Shown piece after piece: positions 7,748 to 15,550 of a stretch of DNA of 32,473 nucleotides; the stretch's first letter is position 1; each line of letters starts with the position of its first letter. A program made the translations under genes and the position numbers. The DNA comes from Mycobacteriaceae bacterium (GTDB lineage: Bacteria; Actinomycetota; Actinomycetes; Mycobacteriales; Mycobacteriaceae), in the NCBI GenBank assembly GCA_019245755.1, contig JAFARC010000021.1, positions 1 to 32,473 on the forward strand. Direction: 5' to 3'. The notes beneath the pieces are model-generated. The model worked only from the letters and a program-made list of their open reading frames with translations, did no database searches and was not told the DNA's origin.

Positions 7748-9368
7748 ATGGTGTCTTAAGGAGGTCGAATCCCTTGTACCCCGCCTCGGCGGCTTCAGTG
7801 CAGATGTCGTTGTAGGTCGCGAACCCGCCGAGGAACAACATGAACACGCGTGGCTTGCCTGGCACGTTGGCTCCCATGTACCAAGAGTTCGCTTTGGTGA
7901 ACAGCGTCGCCTCGGCGCGCCTGGCGCATTCCGCGACCCAACCGTCGACGGCATCAGATGTGGCCTCGATGGCGCCATAACCGTGGTCGTCGAGGTACGT
8001 GATGGCGTCGGCGATCCAGTTCACGTGTGCCTCGGCGTGCAACACCATATTGGCCAGCACCGCCGGTGCCCCGGGCCCCGATAGCAAGAACAGGTTCGGA
8101 AATCCGTCAACGCCGAGTCCGAGATACGTGCGTGGCCCGCCGGCCCAGTCGTCGCGCAGCAACTCACCACCGCGACCGACGATGTCGATCTTGGACAAGG
8201 CGCCCGTCATCGCATCGAAACCGGTTGCCAGCACAATAACGTCGACGTCGTAGTGCGCCTCCGTCGTGTTGATCCCGGTTGCGTCGATTGACTCGATCGG
8301 CGTTTTCCGCACGCTAACGAGTTCCACGTTGGGCCGGTTGAACGTTTGAAAGTAGTTGGTGTCAGTGCAGATGCGCTTGGTTCCGATCGGATGGTCGTTC
8401 GGGATCAGCAGGTCGGCGGTGGCTGGGTCGTCGATGACCGCGCGGACCTTCTCCTCGTAGAATTTGCGGGCCTGCTCGTTGGCGGCCTCATCGGTCATCT
8501 GATCAGTGAACGTCTTGCTGAACAGCACCCCGCCGAGTTCCCAGCGCCGCTCGAACGCCGCGCGCCGCTCCTCAGGTGTCGCCTCCATGGTTAACTTGGG
8601 ATGGGCCATATGTGGGGATCCACCGCCGCTACGCCACGACAGCCTGCGCCGCTGTGCGTAGTCCGCCTTGATCTGGGCGAGCTCATCGGGAGTGATCGGC
8701 TTATTGCCCGCGGGCACGCTGTAGTTAGGCGTTCGCTGGAACACGACGAGACGAGCTGCGGCCTCGGCGATGATCGGAATCGACTGGATGCCTGAGGATC
8801 CTGTGCCGATGACCGCGACGCGCTTGCCATCGAAGTCGACGGGCTCGTGCGGCCAGTGCGCTGTGTGGTACACGTCGCCGGCGAATGTGTCGAGACCCGG
8901 AAAGTCGGGCGTCATGGCCGCCGACAACGGGCCCGTTGCCATTAGGCAGAAGCGTGCGGTCAGCACCTCGCCGTGCTCCGTGGTGACCGTCCACCGCACT
9001 GTCTTCTCGTCGAGCACTGCCGAGGTGACCCGCGTGTTCAGCGTGATGTCACGTCGCAAGTCCAGCCGGTCGGCGACCCATTGGAGGTAGCGCAGAATCT
9101 CGGCCTGGGTGGCATACTTCTCGGTCCAGACCCATTCCTGCTGCAACTCATCCGAGAACGAGTAGCTGTAGTCGACGCTCTCGACATCGCAACGCGCGCC
9201 GGGATACCTGTTGAAATACCAGGTCCCGCCGATGTCGGGCCCAGCCTCGAACACCTGAGTCGACAATCCGCGCGAGCGCAGCGCGTGCAGCGCGTACAGG
9301 CCGGCGAAGCCCGCACCCACGACGACGACGTCAACGTCGCACTCGGCGTGCTCGCCCGAATTCGTCAC
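7746..9368 (-). CDS. Flavin-containing Baeyer-Villiger monooxygenase (cyclohexanone-monooxygenase type)
   Basis: 540 residues from the GTG at 9368, the usual length of type I BVMOs. It has an FAD Rossmann motif GAGFAG (18-23), the BVMO fingerprint FAGDVYHTAHWP (162-173, matching FxGxxxHTxxW[PD]) and an NADPH Rossmann motif GTGSSG (188-193). It should insert oxygen next to a carbonyl, turning a cyclic or linear ketone into a lactone or ester. An extended frame from 9467 would cross a palindrome and the start region of the divergent ferredoxin, so the shorter start is preferred. It lies convergent to the hydrolase at 6795 and divergent from the ferredoxin operon. Confidence 0.9.
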   Translation of the reverse strand: MTNSGEHAECDVDVVVVGAGFAGLYALHALRSRGLSTQVFEAGPDIGGTWYFNRYPGARCDVESVDYSYSFSDELQQEWVWTEKYATQAEILRYLQWVADRLDLRRDITLNTRVTSAVLDEKTVRWTVTTEHGEVLTARFCLMATGPLSAAMTPDFPGLDTFAGDVYHTAHWPHEPVDFDGKRVAVIGTGSSGIQSIPIIAEAAARLVVFQRTPNYSVPAGNKPITPDELAQIKADYAQRRRLSWRSGGGSPHMAHPKLTMEATPEERRAAFERRWELGGVLFSKTFTDQMTDEAANEQARKFYEEKVRAVIDDPATADLLIPNDHPIGTKRICTDTNYFQTFNRPNVELVSVRKTPIESIDATGINTTEAHYDVDVIVLATGFDAMTGALSKIDIVGRGGELLRDDWAGGPRTYLGLGVDGFPNLFLLSGPGAPAVLANMVLHAEAHVNWIADAITYLDDHGYGAIEATSDAVDGWVAECARRAEATLFTKANSWYMGANVPGKPRVFMLFLGGFATYNDICTEAAEAGYKGFDLLKTP

Positions 9369-9398
9369 GAGTTCAGACCCTAGGGCGCAACAGCCCCG

Positions 9399-9418
9399 AC
9401 CGGGAGTTGCGTCCCGGT
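9399..9418. promoter_or_regulatory. Inverted repeat between the divergent BVMO and ferredoxin genes
   Basis: ACCGGGA-GTTGCG-TCCCGGT has perfect 7-bp arms and a 6-base spacer. A second, overlapping hairpin GGTGT-ATGG-ACACC spans 9416-9429. Together they sit between the BVMO start (9368) and the ferredoxin start (9499), where a divergent promoter and operator are expected. The regulator is not identified. Confidence 0.5.
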
Positions 9419-9498
9419 GTATGGACACCGCGATCGTCGCCTCCCGACCATCGGGCACGGGCGTCAAAGGGTGCTTGCGGGCCGGCGAGAATCACCCG

Positions 9499-9804
9499 GT
9501 GCAAAGGGCTGAAGCATCCGACACTCAGGTCGACGCCGCTGATGTCGCGGTCGACCTCGATGGTGTGCGGCATCGTCTGCCGTGGCCGCGGGACAAAACC
9601 CTCGTCGACACGTTGCTCGACGCGGGAGTCGACGTTCCCCACTCCTGCCGGGAAGGACACTGCGGCTCGTGCGTGGCGACACTGATATCTGGCGAAGTCG
9701 ACATCGCACCGAACGACGTCCTCGGGCCCGAGGATGTGGCGGACGGACTCATGTTGGGATGCCAGGCCCGCCCGGTCACCGATGATGTCCACATCGAGTT
9801 CTAA
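9499..9804 (+). CDS. Plant-type [2Fe-2S] ferredoxin
   Basis: 101 residues from the GTG at 9499; an ATG at 9421 in the same frame would add 26 residues of uncertain origin. The cluster ligands are C50, C55, C58 and C88 (C-x4-C-x2-C-x29-C), in CREGHCGSC and LGCQARPV. The LGCQARPVTDDVHIEF ending closely resembles the C-terminal ferredoxin domain of KshB-type reductases, but the FAD/NAD reductase domains are absent, so this is a free-standing electron carrier. It is first in a plus-strand run with the HsaA-like monooxygenase. No Rieske oxygenase, P450 or ferredoxin reductase lies in the window, so its partner is unknown. Confidence 0.85.
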   Translation: MQRAEASDTQVDAADVAVDLDGVRHRLPWPRDKTLVDTLLDAGVDVPHSCREGHCGSCVATLISGEVDIAPNDVLGPEDVADGLMLGCQARPVTDDVHIEF

Positions 9805-9898
9805 CGCGCGGAATTTGCGACCACTGACCGGGAACACGTCACGGGAACGCGCGGCAGCAACGGTAGGAAGCCATCAGCCTGACAGTAAGGACAAGAGC

Positions 9899-11080
9899 AT
9901 GACCGAACGGGTAATCGACCGGGTGTACGGCTTCGCCGACCGGCTGCGCGAGCAGGCTTGGGAGTCTGAACGAATCGGCCGGCTCACCGACGAGACCGTT
10001 AAGTCGATGAAGGCGGCAGGTTCCATTCGGCTCCTCCAGCCGAAGGAGTACGGCGGTTATGAGGTTCATCCTCGCGAGTTCGCCGAGACCGTGATGGCAA
10101 CCGCTGCGCTGGACCCGGCGGCTGGCTGGATCACTGGCGTCGTCGGGGTGCACCCCTACCAATTGGCCTACGCCGACCCGCGGGTCGCTGCCGAGGTGTG
10201 GGCCGACGACGTCGACACTTGGGTCGCCTCCCCTTATGCGCCCCAGGGCGTGGCCAAGCCGGTCGACGGCGGGTACCTCTTCAACGGCCGCTGGCAGTTC
10301 AGCTCCGGGACCGATGCCTGCGACTGGATCATCCTCGGGGCCATGCTCGGTGACGCCGACGGCAAGCCGGTGATGCCGCCAGCCCCCCTGCACATGGTCC
10401 TTCCCCGCAGCGATTACGAGATCGTCGAAGACTCGTGGAACGTGGTAGGCCTACGCGGCACCGGGTCCAAAGACGTCATCGTCAAGGACGCATTCGTGCC
10501 GAGCTACCGGACCATGGACGCCACCAAGGTGATGGACGGCACGGCTCAGCGCGAAGCGGGGATGACCGAGCCGCTGTACTTGATGCCGTGGTCCACGATG
10601 TTCCCGCTGGGCATCAGCGCGGCGACGATCGGCATCGCCGAGGGGGCGCTGGCCGCCCACCTGCACTATCAGCGCGACCGCATCAGCGCAACCGGCACGG
10701 CGATCAAGGACGATCCGTACGTCATGTACGCAATCGGTGAAGCCGCCGCCGATATCAACGCCGCGCGCCACGAGTTGCTCGTCAACGCCGATCGGACCTT
10801 CGACATGGTCGCCGCGGCCCGCGATGTCAGCTTCGAGGACCGCGCGGCGGGTCGGCGCACACAGGTTCGCGCGGTGTGGCGGGCGGTGTCGGCGGTCGAC
10901 GAGATCTTCGCCCGCTCCGGCGGTAACGCGGCGCGGATGGACAAGCCGCTGCAACGGTATTGGCGCGACGTGCATGTCGGCCAAGCGCACGCGATCCACG
11001 TGCCCGGGACGGTGTATCACGCGTCGGCGCTCAGCTCGCTCGGAATCGACCCGCAGGGCCCGCTGCGTGCGATGATCTGA
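9899..11080 (+). CDS. HsaA-like flavin-dependent aromatic hydroxylase (acyl-CoA dehydrogenase fold)
   Basis: 393 residues, essentially the length of HsaA (3-HSA 4-hydroxylase). It has the acyl-CoA dehydrogenase fold adapted for reduced-flavin monooxygenation. Family-like stretches include LLQPKEYGGYEVHP, LDPAAGWITGV, the beta-domain GRWQFSSGTDACDW, and a C-terminal GGNAARMDKPLQRYWRDVH region in place of a dehydrogenase base. The ATG at 9899 has AAGGA about eight bases upstream. Enzymes of this group hydroxylate a phenol ortho to the hydroxyl using FMNH2 or FADH2 from a partner reductase. The extradiol dioxygenase that would take the catechol product starts 11 bases downstream. No HsaB-like flavin reductase is visible. 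Confidence 0.87.
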   Translation: MTERVIDRVYGFADRLREQAWESERIGRLTDETVKSMKAAGSIRLLQPKEYGGYEVHPREFAETVMATAALDPAAGWITGVVGVHPYQLAYADPRVAAEVWADDVDTWVASPYAPQGVAKPVDGGYLFNGRWQFSSGTDACDWIILGAMLGDADGKPVMPPAPLHMVLPRSDYEIVEDSWNVVGLRGTGSKDVIVKDAFVPSYRTMDATKVMDGTAQREAGMTEPLYLMPWSTMFPLGISAATIGIAEGALAAHLHYQRDRISATGTAIKDDPYVMYAIGEAAADINAARHELLVNADRTFDMVAAARDVSFEDRAAGRRTQVRAVWRAVSAVDEIFARSGGNAARMDKPLQRYWRDVHVGQAHAIHVPGTVYHASALSSLGIDPQGPLRAMI

Positions 11081-11091
11081 CGGGCACTCAG

Positions 11092-12012
11092 ATGACGGAC
11101 AACACGACCCCGGTGAAGGGCCTCGGCTACGTCACCGTCGCAGCCACCGACATCCCCAGGTGGCGTCAGTTCGCATTCGGTGTGCTGGGTTTCGCGGAGG
11201 GGAAGGGCCCCGACCCCGAGGCGCTGTATTTGCGGATGGACGAGCGCGCGGCGCGCTTCGTCATCGAGCCCGGCGACGTCGATCGGGTGCTGACGGTCGG
11301 CTGGGAGGTCCGTGACCACCAGGGTCTCGAGGCGCTGAAGGTGAGGCTCAATGCCGCCGGGTTGGCGTTCAAGGAGCTGTCGCAGACCGAGGCCGACGAG
11401 CGCAGGGTCGAGGAGGTCATCGCGTTCGACGATCCCGCCGGCACCACCGTGGAGATCTTCCACGGCGCCGTGCTCGACCACAGTCCCGTTGTCACGCCGT
11501 TTGGCGCGAAATTCGTGACCGGTGATCAGGGCATGGGCCACGTGGTGGTGCCCGCGATGGACGCTGCCGGCTTGTTCGCGTTCTACACCGAGGTGCTCGG
11601 CTTCCGGTCTCGCGGCGCCTTCCGGGTGCCGCTGCCACCCGAGCTCGGTCCGGTGCGGGTGCGCTTTCTGGGCATCAATGAACGCCACCACAGCCTGGCG
11701 ATCTGCCCGGCCACCAACAACAACCCGCCCGGGGTGGTGCACGTCATGGTCGAGGTGGACAGCCTCGACGCCGTCGGGCAGGCGCTGGATCGGGTCAACG
11801 CCGAGGGTTTCCAGCTGTCCTCGACGCTGGGCCGCCACACCAACGACAAGATGGTGTCGTTTTACGTGCGCGCCCCCGGCGACTGGGACATCGAGTTCGG
11901 CACCGACGGAATGCGGGTCGACGAAACCTACTACACCGCAGAGGAGATCACCGCGGACAGCTACTGGGGCCACCAGTGGGTGAGTGATCTCCCGGCCGCG
12001 ATGCGGCCATGA
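11092..12012 (+). CDS. Type I extradiol ring-cleavage dioxygenase (HsaC/BphC-like)
   Basis: 306 residues with two vicinal-oxygen-chelate modules (about 10-125 and 145-270). The Fe(II) ligands are all present: H150 in GMGHVVVP, H217 in VVHVMVEV and E268 in DWDIEFG. The active-site His (H199/H200 in NERHHSLA), H249 in GRHTND and Y258 in SFYV are also conserved, so it should be active. The reaction is meta cleavage of a bicyclic or alkyl-substituted catechol. The upstream HsaA-like hydroxylase would make the catechol, and the HsaD-like hydrolase at 6795 would process the product. Its stop overlaps the ATG of the next gene (ATGA), indicating a shared transcript. Confidence 0.92.
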   Translation: MTDNTTPVKGLGYVTVAATDIPRWRQFAFGVLGFAEGKGPDPEALYLRMDERAARFVIEPGDVDRVLTVGWEVRDHQGLEALKVRLNAAGLAFKELSQTEADERRVEEVIAFDDPAGTTVEIFHGAVLDHSPVVTPFGAKFVTGDQGMGHVVVPAMDAAGLFAFYTEVLGFRSRGAFRVPLPPELGPVRVRFLGINERHHSLAICPATNNNPPGVVHVMVEVDSLDAVGQALDRVNAEGFQLSSTLGRHTNDKMVSFYVRAPGDWDIEFGTDGMRVDETYYTAEEITADSYWGHQWVSDLPAAMRP

Positions 12013-13486
12013 CACCCCAGGCCGGCGCGATCGACGACGTCACGCCAATTCCCGCGTCCTCCATCAAATTGTGGGACCACGAGGTCGACGTCGTCATCGC
12101 CGGATGCGGCGTGGCCGGCGCCGCGGCAGCGGTGGCAGCGGCCACTGCCGGTGCCGACGTACTTGTCCTCGAGCGCATGGGTTCGTGGGGTGGCGCCGCG
12201 TCGATGGCCGGCGGCTTCATCTACCTCGGTGGTGGCACAGCGCTTCAAAAAGCCTGCGGTCGACGATTCCGTCGAGAACATGATCGCGTTCCTCAACGTC
12301 GCGATGGGACCGGGCGCCGACGAGAGCCGGATAGCCGACTACTGCGAAGGCAGTGTGGCGCATTTCGAATGGCTGGTTGCGTGCAACGTGCCGTTCAAGG
12401 CCGAGTTCTTCGGTGAGCCCGGCTGGGAACCGATGGGCGACCAGGGCCTGATGTACAGCGGCGGCGAGAACTCGTATCCGTTCGACACGATCGCGACACC
12501 GGCACCGCTGGGCCATGTTCCGCAGATGTCGAACAAGAAGCAGGGAGAGCATAGCGCCGGCTTCATGCTGATGAAGCCACTGGTGGAAACGGCGACCGCC
12601 GCGGGCGCGAAGGCGCTCTACGACAGTCGCGTGCAACGTCCCATCGTCGAGTCCGACAGTCGGGTGGTCGGGGTCGCCGGGCGCCAGTACGGGACCGACC
12701 TGACGATCCGGGCACGGCGCGGCGTGGTGCTCGCGACAGGCAGCTTCGCGTACAACGACGCGATGGTCGCGCAGTACGCGCCGCGTATCGTCGGACGTCC
12801 CGCCGCATCGATCGAACAGCACGACGGCCGGTCCATCCGGATGGCGCAGGCGCTCGGCGCCGACCTGGCGCACATGGACGCCACCGAAGTCGCAATCTTC
12901 ATCGACCCGCAGCAGCTCGTCCGCGGCATCCTGGTCAATGGCCGCGGCCAACGGTACGTCGCCGAGGACACCAATCCCGGGCGGGTCGGACAGCTGACCC
13001 TCTACCATCAGGACAACACTGCGTACCTCATCCTCGACGACGAGGCGCAACAGGCCGCCCATGCGTCGCAGACGTCGAAGCTCATGCTCCGCCCCGCGAC
13101 GTGGGTTGCTGAAACCGGTCGCCGGGCTGGGGCGCGAGATGGGGCTGGCGCCCGGCGCGCTTCAAGCGACGGTCGCGGCGTACAACGAAGGCGCCGCGCG
13201 CGGCGAGGATGCGCTGCTGCACAAAAAGCCGGAGTGGCTGCGGCCGCTCGGCTCCCCTATCGGGGCGATCGATCTACGCGACAGCACTGGAGGCTTCACT
13301 CTCGGGGGACTGGCGACAACGCTGGACGCCGAAGTCCTGCATGTCAGCGGAAACCCGATTCCCGGGCTGTTCGCCGCCGGCCGCAGCACGGCAGGGCTCG
13401 CCGCGTGGGGCTATGCCAGCGGCATCTCTCTGGGCGACGGCAGCTTCTACGGCCGCCGGGCCGGACGGTCCGCCGCGAAGGCCTGA
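12009..13486 (+). pseudogene. FAD-dependent dehydrogenase (KstD/fumarate reductase flavoprotein family) with two frameshifts
   Basis: The conceptual product is about 490 residues, the size of ketosteroid delta-1-dehydrogenases, but spans three frames. The first (12009 to about 12250) has the FAD motif GCGVAG (32-37) and SMAGGFIYLGGG. The second (about 12250-13117) carries the middle domain, including GVVLATGSFAYND and GQRYVAED. The third (about 13118-13486) has the FAD-binding end LFAAGRSTAGLAAWGYASG. Dropping one A from the A-run 12247-12251 and one G at 13117-13118 restores one continuous frame. It is either a recent pseudogene or two homopolymer-type sequencing errors. If intact it would desaturate a cyclic ketone, feeding the ring-hydroxylating and ring-opening enzymes upstream. 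Confidence 0.82.
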
Positions 13487-13496
13487 GCTTTCGACG

Positions 13497-13934
13497 ATGA
13501 AAGACGCCGATCTGCAGCGACTGATCGACGAACGGGCAATTGAGAAAGCACTTACGGGCATTGCGCGTGCCATGGACGCCCGCGATTGGGCCTTGCTGGC
13601 GACGTTCATCGCCGACGACGCTGTCGCTGAGCTGGGTAGTGGGCCGCTGCGCGGCAGAGCAGCGATTGTGGACCTGATCCGCAGCTATCTCGACCATTGT
13701 GGGCCGACGCAGCACCTACTCGGCAATGTGCTGGTCGAGGTTGACGGAGACCGGGCGATCAGCAGCGCCTATGTCCGCGACCTGCACCTGTCCGCCCACA
13801 ACCCGGATCTGACCTTTCACACCCTCGGCGACTACACCGACCGCTGGGAACGCCGGTCAGGTCGCTGGCGACTGGTCGAACGACGCAAAGACAACCGCGG
13901 CACCGTCGGATCGCTGGACGTCTTCGCTGATTGA
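13497..13934 (+). CDS. SnoaL-like / NTF2-fold small protein
   Basis: 145 residues, starting with the helix pattern DLQRLIDERAIEKAL, then ARAMDARDWALLATFIADDAVAE, and ending with a beta sheet including GDYTDRWERRSGRWRLVERR. This is the cone-shaped NTF2/SnoaL fold used by dehydratases, isomerases, cyclases and ring-hydroxylating small subunits. No specific catalytic set can be assigned. It starts 10 bases after the FAD dehydrogenase and closes the ring-cleavage gene run. It may be an isomerase or hydratase for a dienone or cyclic ketone intermediate, which is inference. Confidence 0.75.
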   Translation: MKDADLQRLIDERAIEKALTGIARAMDARDWALLATFIADDAVAELGSGPLRGRAAIVDLIRSYLDHCGPTQHLLGNVLVEVDGDRAISSAYVRDLHLSAHNPDLTFHTLGDYTDRWERRSGRWRLVERRKDNRGTVGSLDVFAD

Positions 13935-14052
13935 GCACCCCTATCCGGTGAGCCGCGGCCATTGTCCGTGCAGGGGCCGGCTCGTCGACGAGTCCGTCGC
14001 AGGATGATTGGGCTCCTGACTAGCTACGCTCCTAGGTCACGAGGTCTGCGTC

Positions 14053-14068
14053 GGCACCCTTTGGTGCC
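14053..14068 (+). terminator. Hairpin after the ring-cleavage run, possible terminator
   Basis: GGCACC-CTTT-GGTGCC makes a 6-bp stem with a 4-base loop between the SnoaL-like gene and the second IclR gene. A T-poor tail follows, so termination would be weak or Rho-assisted. A further short palindrome CTCGTCGACGAG lies upstream near 13981-13992. Confidence 0.35.
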
Positions 14069-14070
14069 CC

Positions 14071-14099
14071 TTGTGATCACCGCCACGCTATGCTACAAA
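14071..14099 (+). promoter_or_regulatory. Candidate promoter of the second IclR gene
   Basis: TTGTGA (14071-14076) and TACAAA (14094-14099) are separated by 17 bases, an acceptable sigma-70-like -35/-10 pair. The expected start site falls inside the 23-bp palindrome, which suggests autorepression. Confidence 0.45.
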
Positions 14100-14102
14100 T
14101 AG

Positions 14103-14125
14103 GTATATGCCTATTAGGCATATAC
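14103..14125. promoter_or_regulatory. Perfect 23-bp palindrome, candidate IclR operator
   Basis: The arms GTATATGCCTA and TAGGCATATAC are exact complements around a single central T. The site lies 16 bases before the IclR start codon, and a strong GGAGGT ribosome binding site (14132-14137) follows. It is AT-rich in GC-rich surroundings. Binding by the adjacent IclR protein is inferred. The sequence differs from the palindrome at 4622, so the two regulators probably have separate sites. Confidence 0.72.
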
Positions 14126-14141
14126 AGCCCCGGAGGTACTC

Positions 14142-14990
14142 ATGACATCGACGTTGACGCCGGTCGAACCCGCCACTCCTAGCGCCGTTATCGACCGCGT
14201 TTCACTTGTGCTCGACGCCTTCGACGGTCCGGGCCGGCTGACGCTGGCCCAGGTGGTGCGACGCACCGGGCTGCCCCGCTCGTCTGCCCACCGGATGCTC
14301 GACCGCCTCGTCCAATTGCGCTGGTTGCGACGCAATGGGCGCGACTATGAACTGGGCATGAGGCTCGTCGAACTCGGTTCGCTGGCCGTGCACCAAGACC
14401 GCCTACACCGCGCGGCCACTCCGCTGTTACACGAACTGCACCGCTCTACCGGGCTCGTCGTGCACCTCGCCGTGCTCGACGGCACCGATGTGGTGTACCT
14501 GGACAAAGTCGGCGACCGGATGACCGCCGCCATCCCCACCCGCGTTGGCGGTCGCCAGCCCGCTCATTGCGCCGCCGTGGGCAAGGCGATTCTGGCGTAC
14601 GCCGAACAGCCCCAGGTAGACCTCACTGCGAGCAAGACTAGGTACTCGATCGGCAGCCGCGCGCAGCTGACGGCCGAGCTGGCGAAGGCGCGAGCGCATG
14701 GCGTCGCGTTCGACCGTGAAGAGTCGCTAGCGGGCTTCGGTTGTGTCGCGGCTCCGATCGGCGGTCCGGGCGAGGCTGTCGCGGCGGTGTCGGTCTGCGG
14801 TCCGATGAACCGGATGATGTTCGACCACCGCCTCGTAGCGCCAGTCCGGATGACCGCCATGGGCATTTGGCGCAACGTCGAAGACGGTCCCCGACGCGTC
14901 GCACCCACTTTGCAGAAGCTTCGTCCCCTGCGCCTCGGCCCGACCGCGCATCCCACTGAAAATAGCTACTCAGCACTGCAATACGCATGA
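14142..14990 (+). CDS. IclR-family transcriptional regulator
   Basis: 282 residues. The N-terminal winged helix (about 12-75) contains LTLAQVVRRTGLPRSSAHRM as its helix-turn-helix, and the effector domain includes VVHLAVLDGTDVVYLDKVG and HCAAVGKAILAY, hallmarks of IclR proteins. The ATG at 14142 has an excellent GGAGGT site. Expected role: ligand-responsive control of the ring-cleavage genes and of itself through the palindrome just upstream. The last residues (ENSYSALQYA) and the DNA around the stop codon resemble the DNA before the hydrolase at 16652, an odd local similarity reported separately. Confidence 0.9.
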   Translation: MTSTLTPVEPATPSAVIDRVSLVLDAFDGPGRLTLAQVVRRTGLPRSSAHRMLDRLVQLRWLRRNGRDYELGMRLVELGSLAVHQDRLHRAATPLLHELHRSTGLVVHLAVLDGTDVVYLDKVGDRMTAAIPTRVGGRQPAHCAAVGKAILAYAEQPQVDLTASKTRYSIGSRAQLTAELAKARAHGVAFDREESLAGFGCVAAPIGGPGEAVAAVSVCGPMNRMMFDHRLVAPVRMTAMGIWRNVEDGPRRVAPTLQKLRPLRLGPTAHPTENSYSALQYA

Positions 14991-15066
14991 AATTCGACCG
15001 TGAATCGGTCTCATACCGTACTAGCGACCTTGGACGGTAATGATCACGCGGCGAATCCGGATCGTC

Positions 15067-15504
15067 CTATTGTCGGCGTGCCATCACCTGCTTAGGCAAG
15101 CCCTCGACGACGGCGGCGAGCACCGCCTCCCGAGGCCGCTTCAGCATGAAATCGGGCAGCAGCGAGTCGGGCTCAAGTGTCACGTCGATCCGCACGCGCG
15201 TCTTTCCGGCCTCAGGTCGTAGGGTGAACTCGACATGCTGGGCGTGTTGCGCGGCGGTGCTTCCTGCGTCCCATACGACCCAATCAGGGCCCCAAGAGTA
15301 TTCGAGGACTTCCCGGTCGACGATGCCCATCAGTCTCACTGTTGCGCTGACGTGATGCGGGCGACCGTCAGGGTAGGTGTCGATGACCTCGACGTCGGAA
15401 TGCGCCGACGACCACATGGGCAAGCAGGTAACATCCGCCAGAGTATCGATTATCGCCTCCGGCAAGGCATCGATCACCACTTCGCGCGACGCACGAATGG
15501 CCAC
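15067..15504 (-). CDS. SRPBCC (polyketide cyclase/START-like) protein
   Basis: 145 residues with the SRPBCC pattern: an N-terminal strand ASREVVIDALPEAII, a helix with LADVTCLPMWSS, beta strands through GRPHHVSATVRLM and WVVWDAG, and a C-terminal amphipathic helix ending in LPKQVMARRQ. The fold makes a deep hydrophobic pocket for lipids, steroids or polyketides; most mycobacterial members have no known reaction. It precedes nothing downstream in its direction and is 46 bases from the acyltransferase gene, so the two may share a transcript. A role in binding a hydrophobic substrate of this cluster is plausible but unproven. Confidence 0.8.
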   Translation of the reverse strand: MAIRASREVVIDALPEAIIDTLADVTCLPMWSSAHSDVEVIDTYPDGRPHHVSATVRLMGIVDREVLEYSWGPDWVVWDAGSTAAQHAQHVEFTLRPEAGKTRVRIDVTLEPDSLLPDFMLKRPREAVLAAVVEGLPKQVMARRQ

Positions 15505-15550
15505 GACGCCACTGTAGTTCAGTGCACGGCATTTCGCGTCCGTTTAGGAC

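Noticed and set aside
9369..9467. Extended N-terminus of the first BVMO
   Set aside because: The extra residues are not BVMO-like and would run through the divergent promoter palindrome; the 540-residue form matches the family.
12217..13062. Minus-strand 281-codon frame opposite the FAD dehydrogenase
   Set aside because: Antisense to strong flavoprotein motifs; no own family signature.
14992..15040. Hairpin GACCG-TGAAT-CGGTC after the second IclR gene as a terminator
   Set aside because: Only a 5-bp stem with no T-run, and it overlaps the repeated junction sequence; not strong enough.
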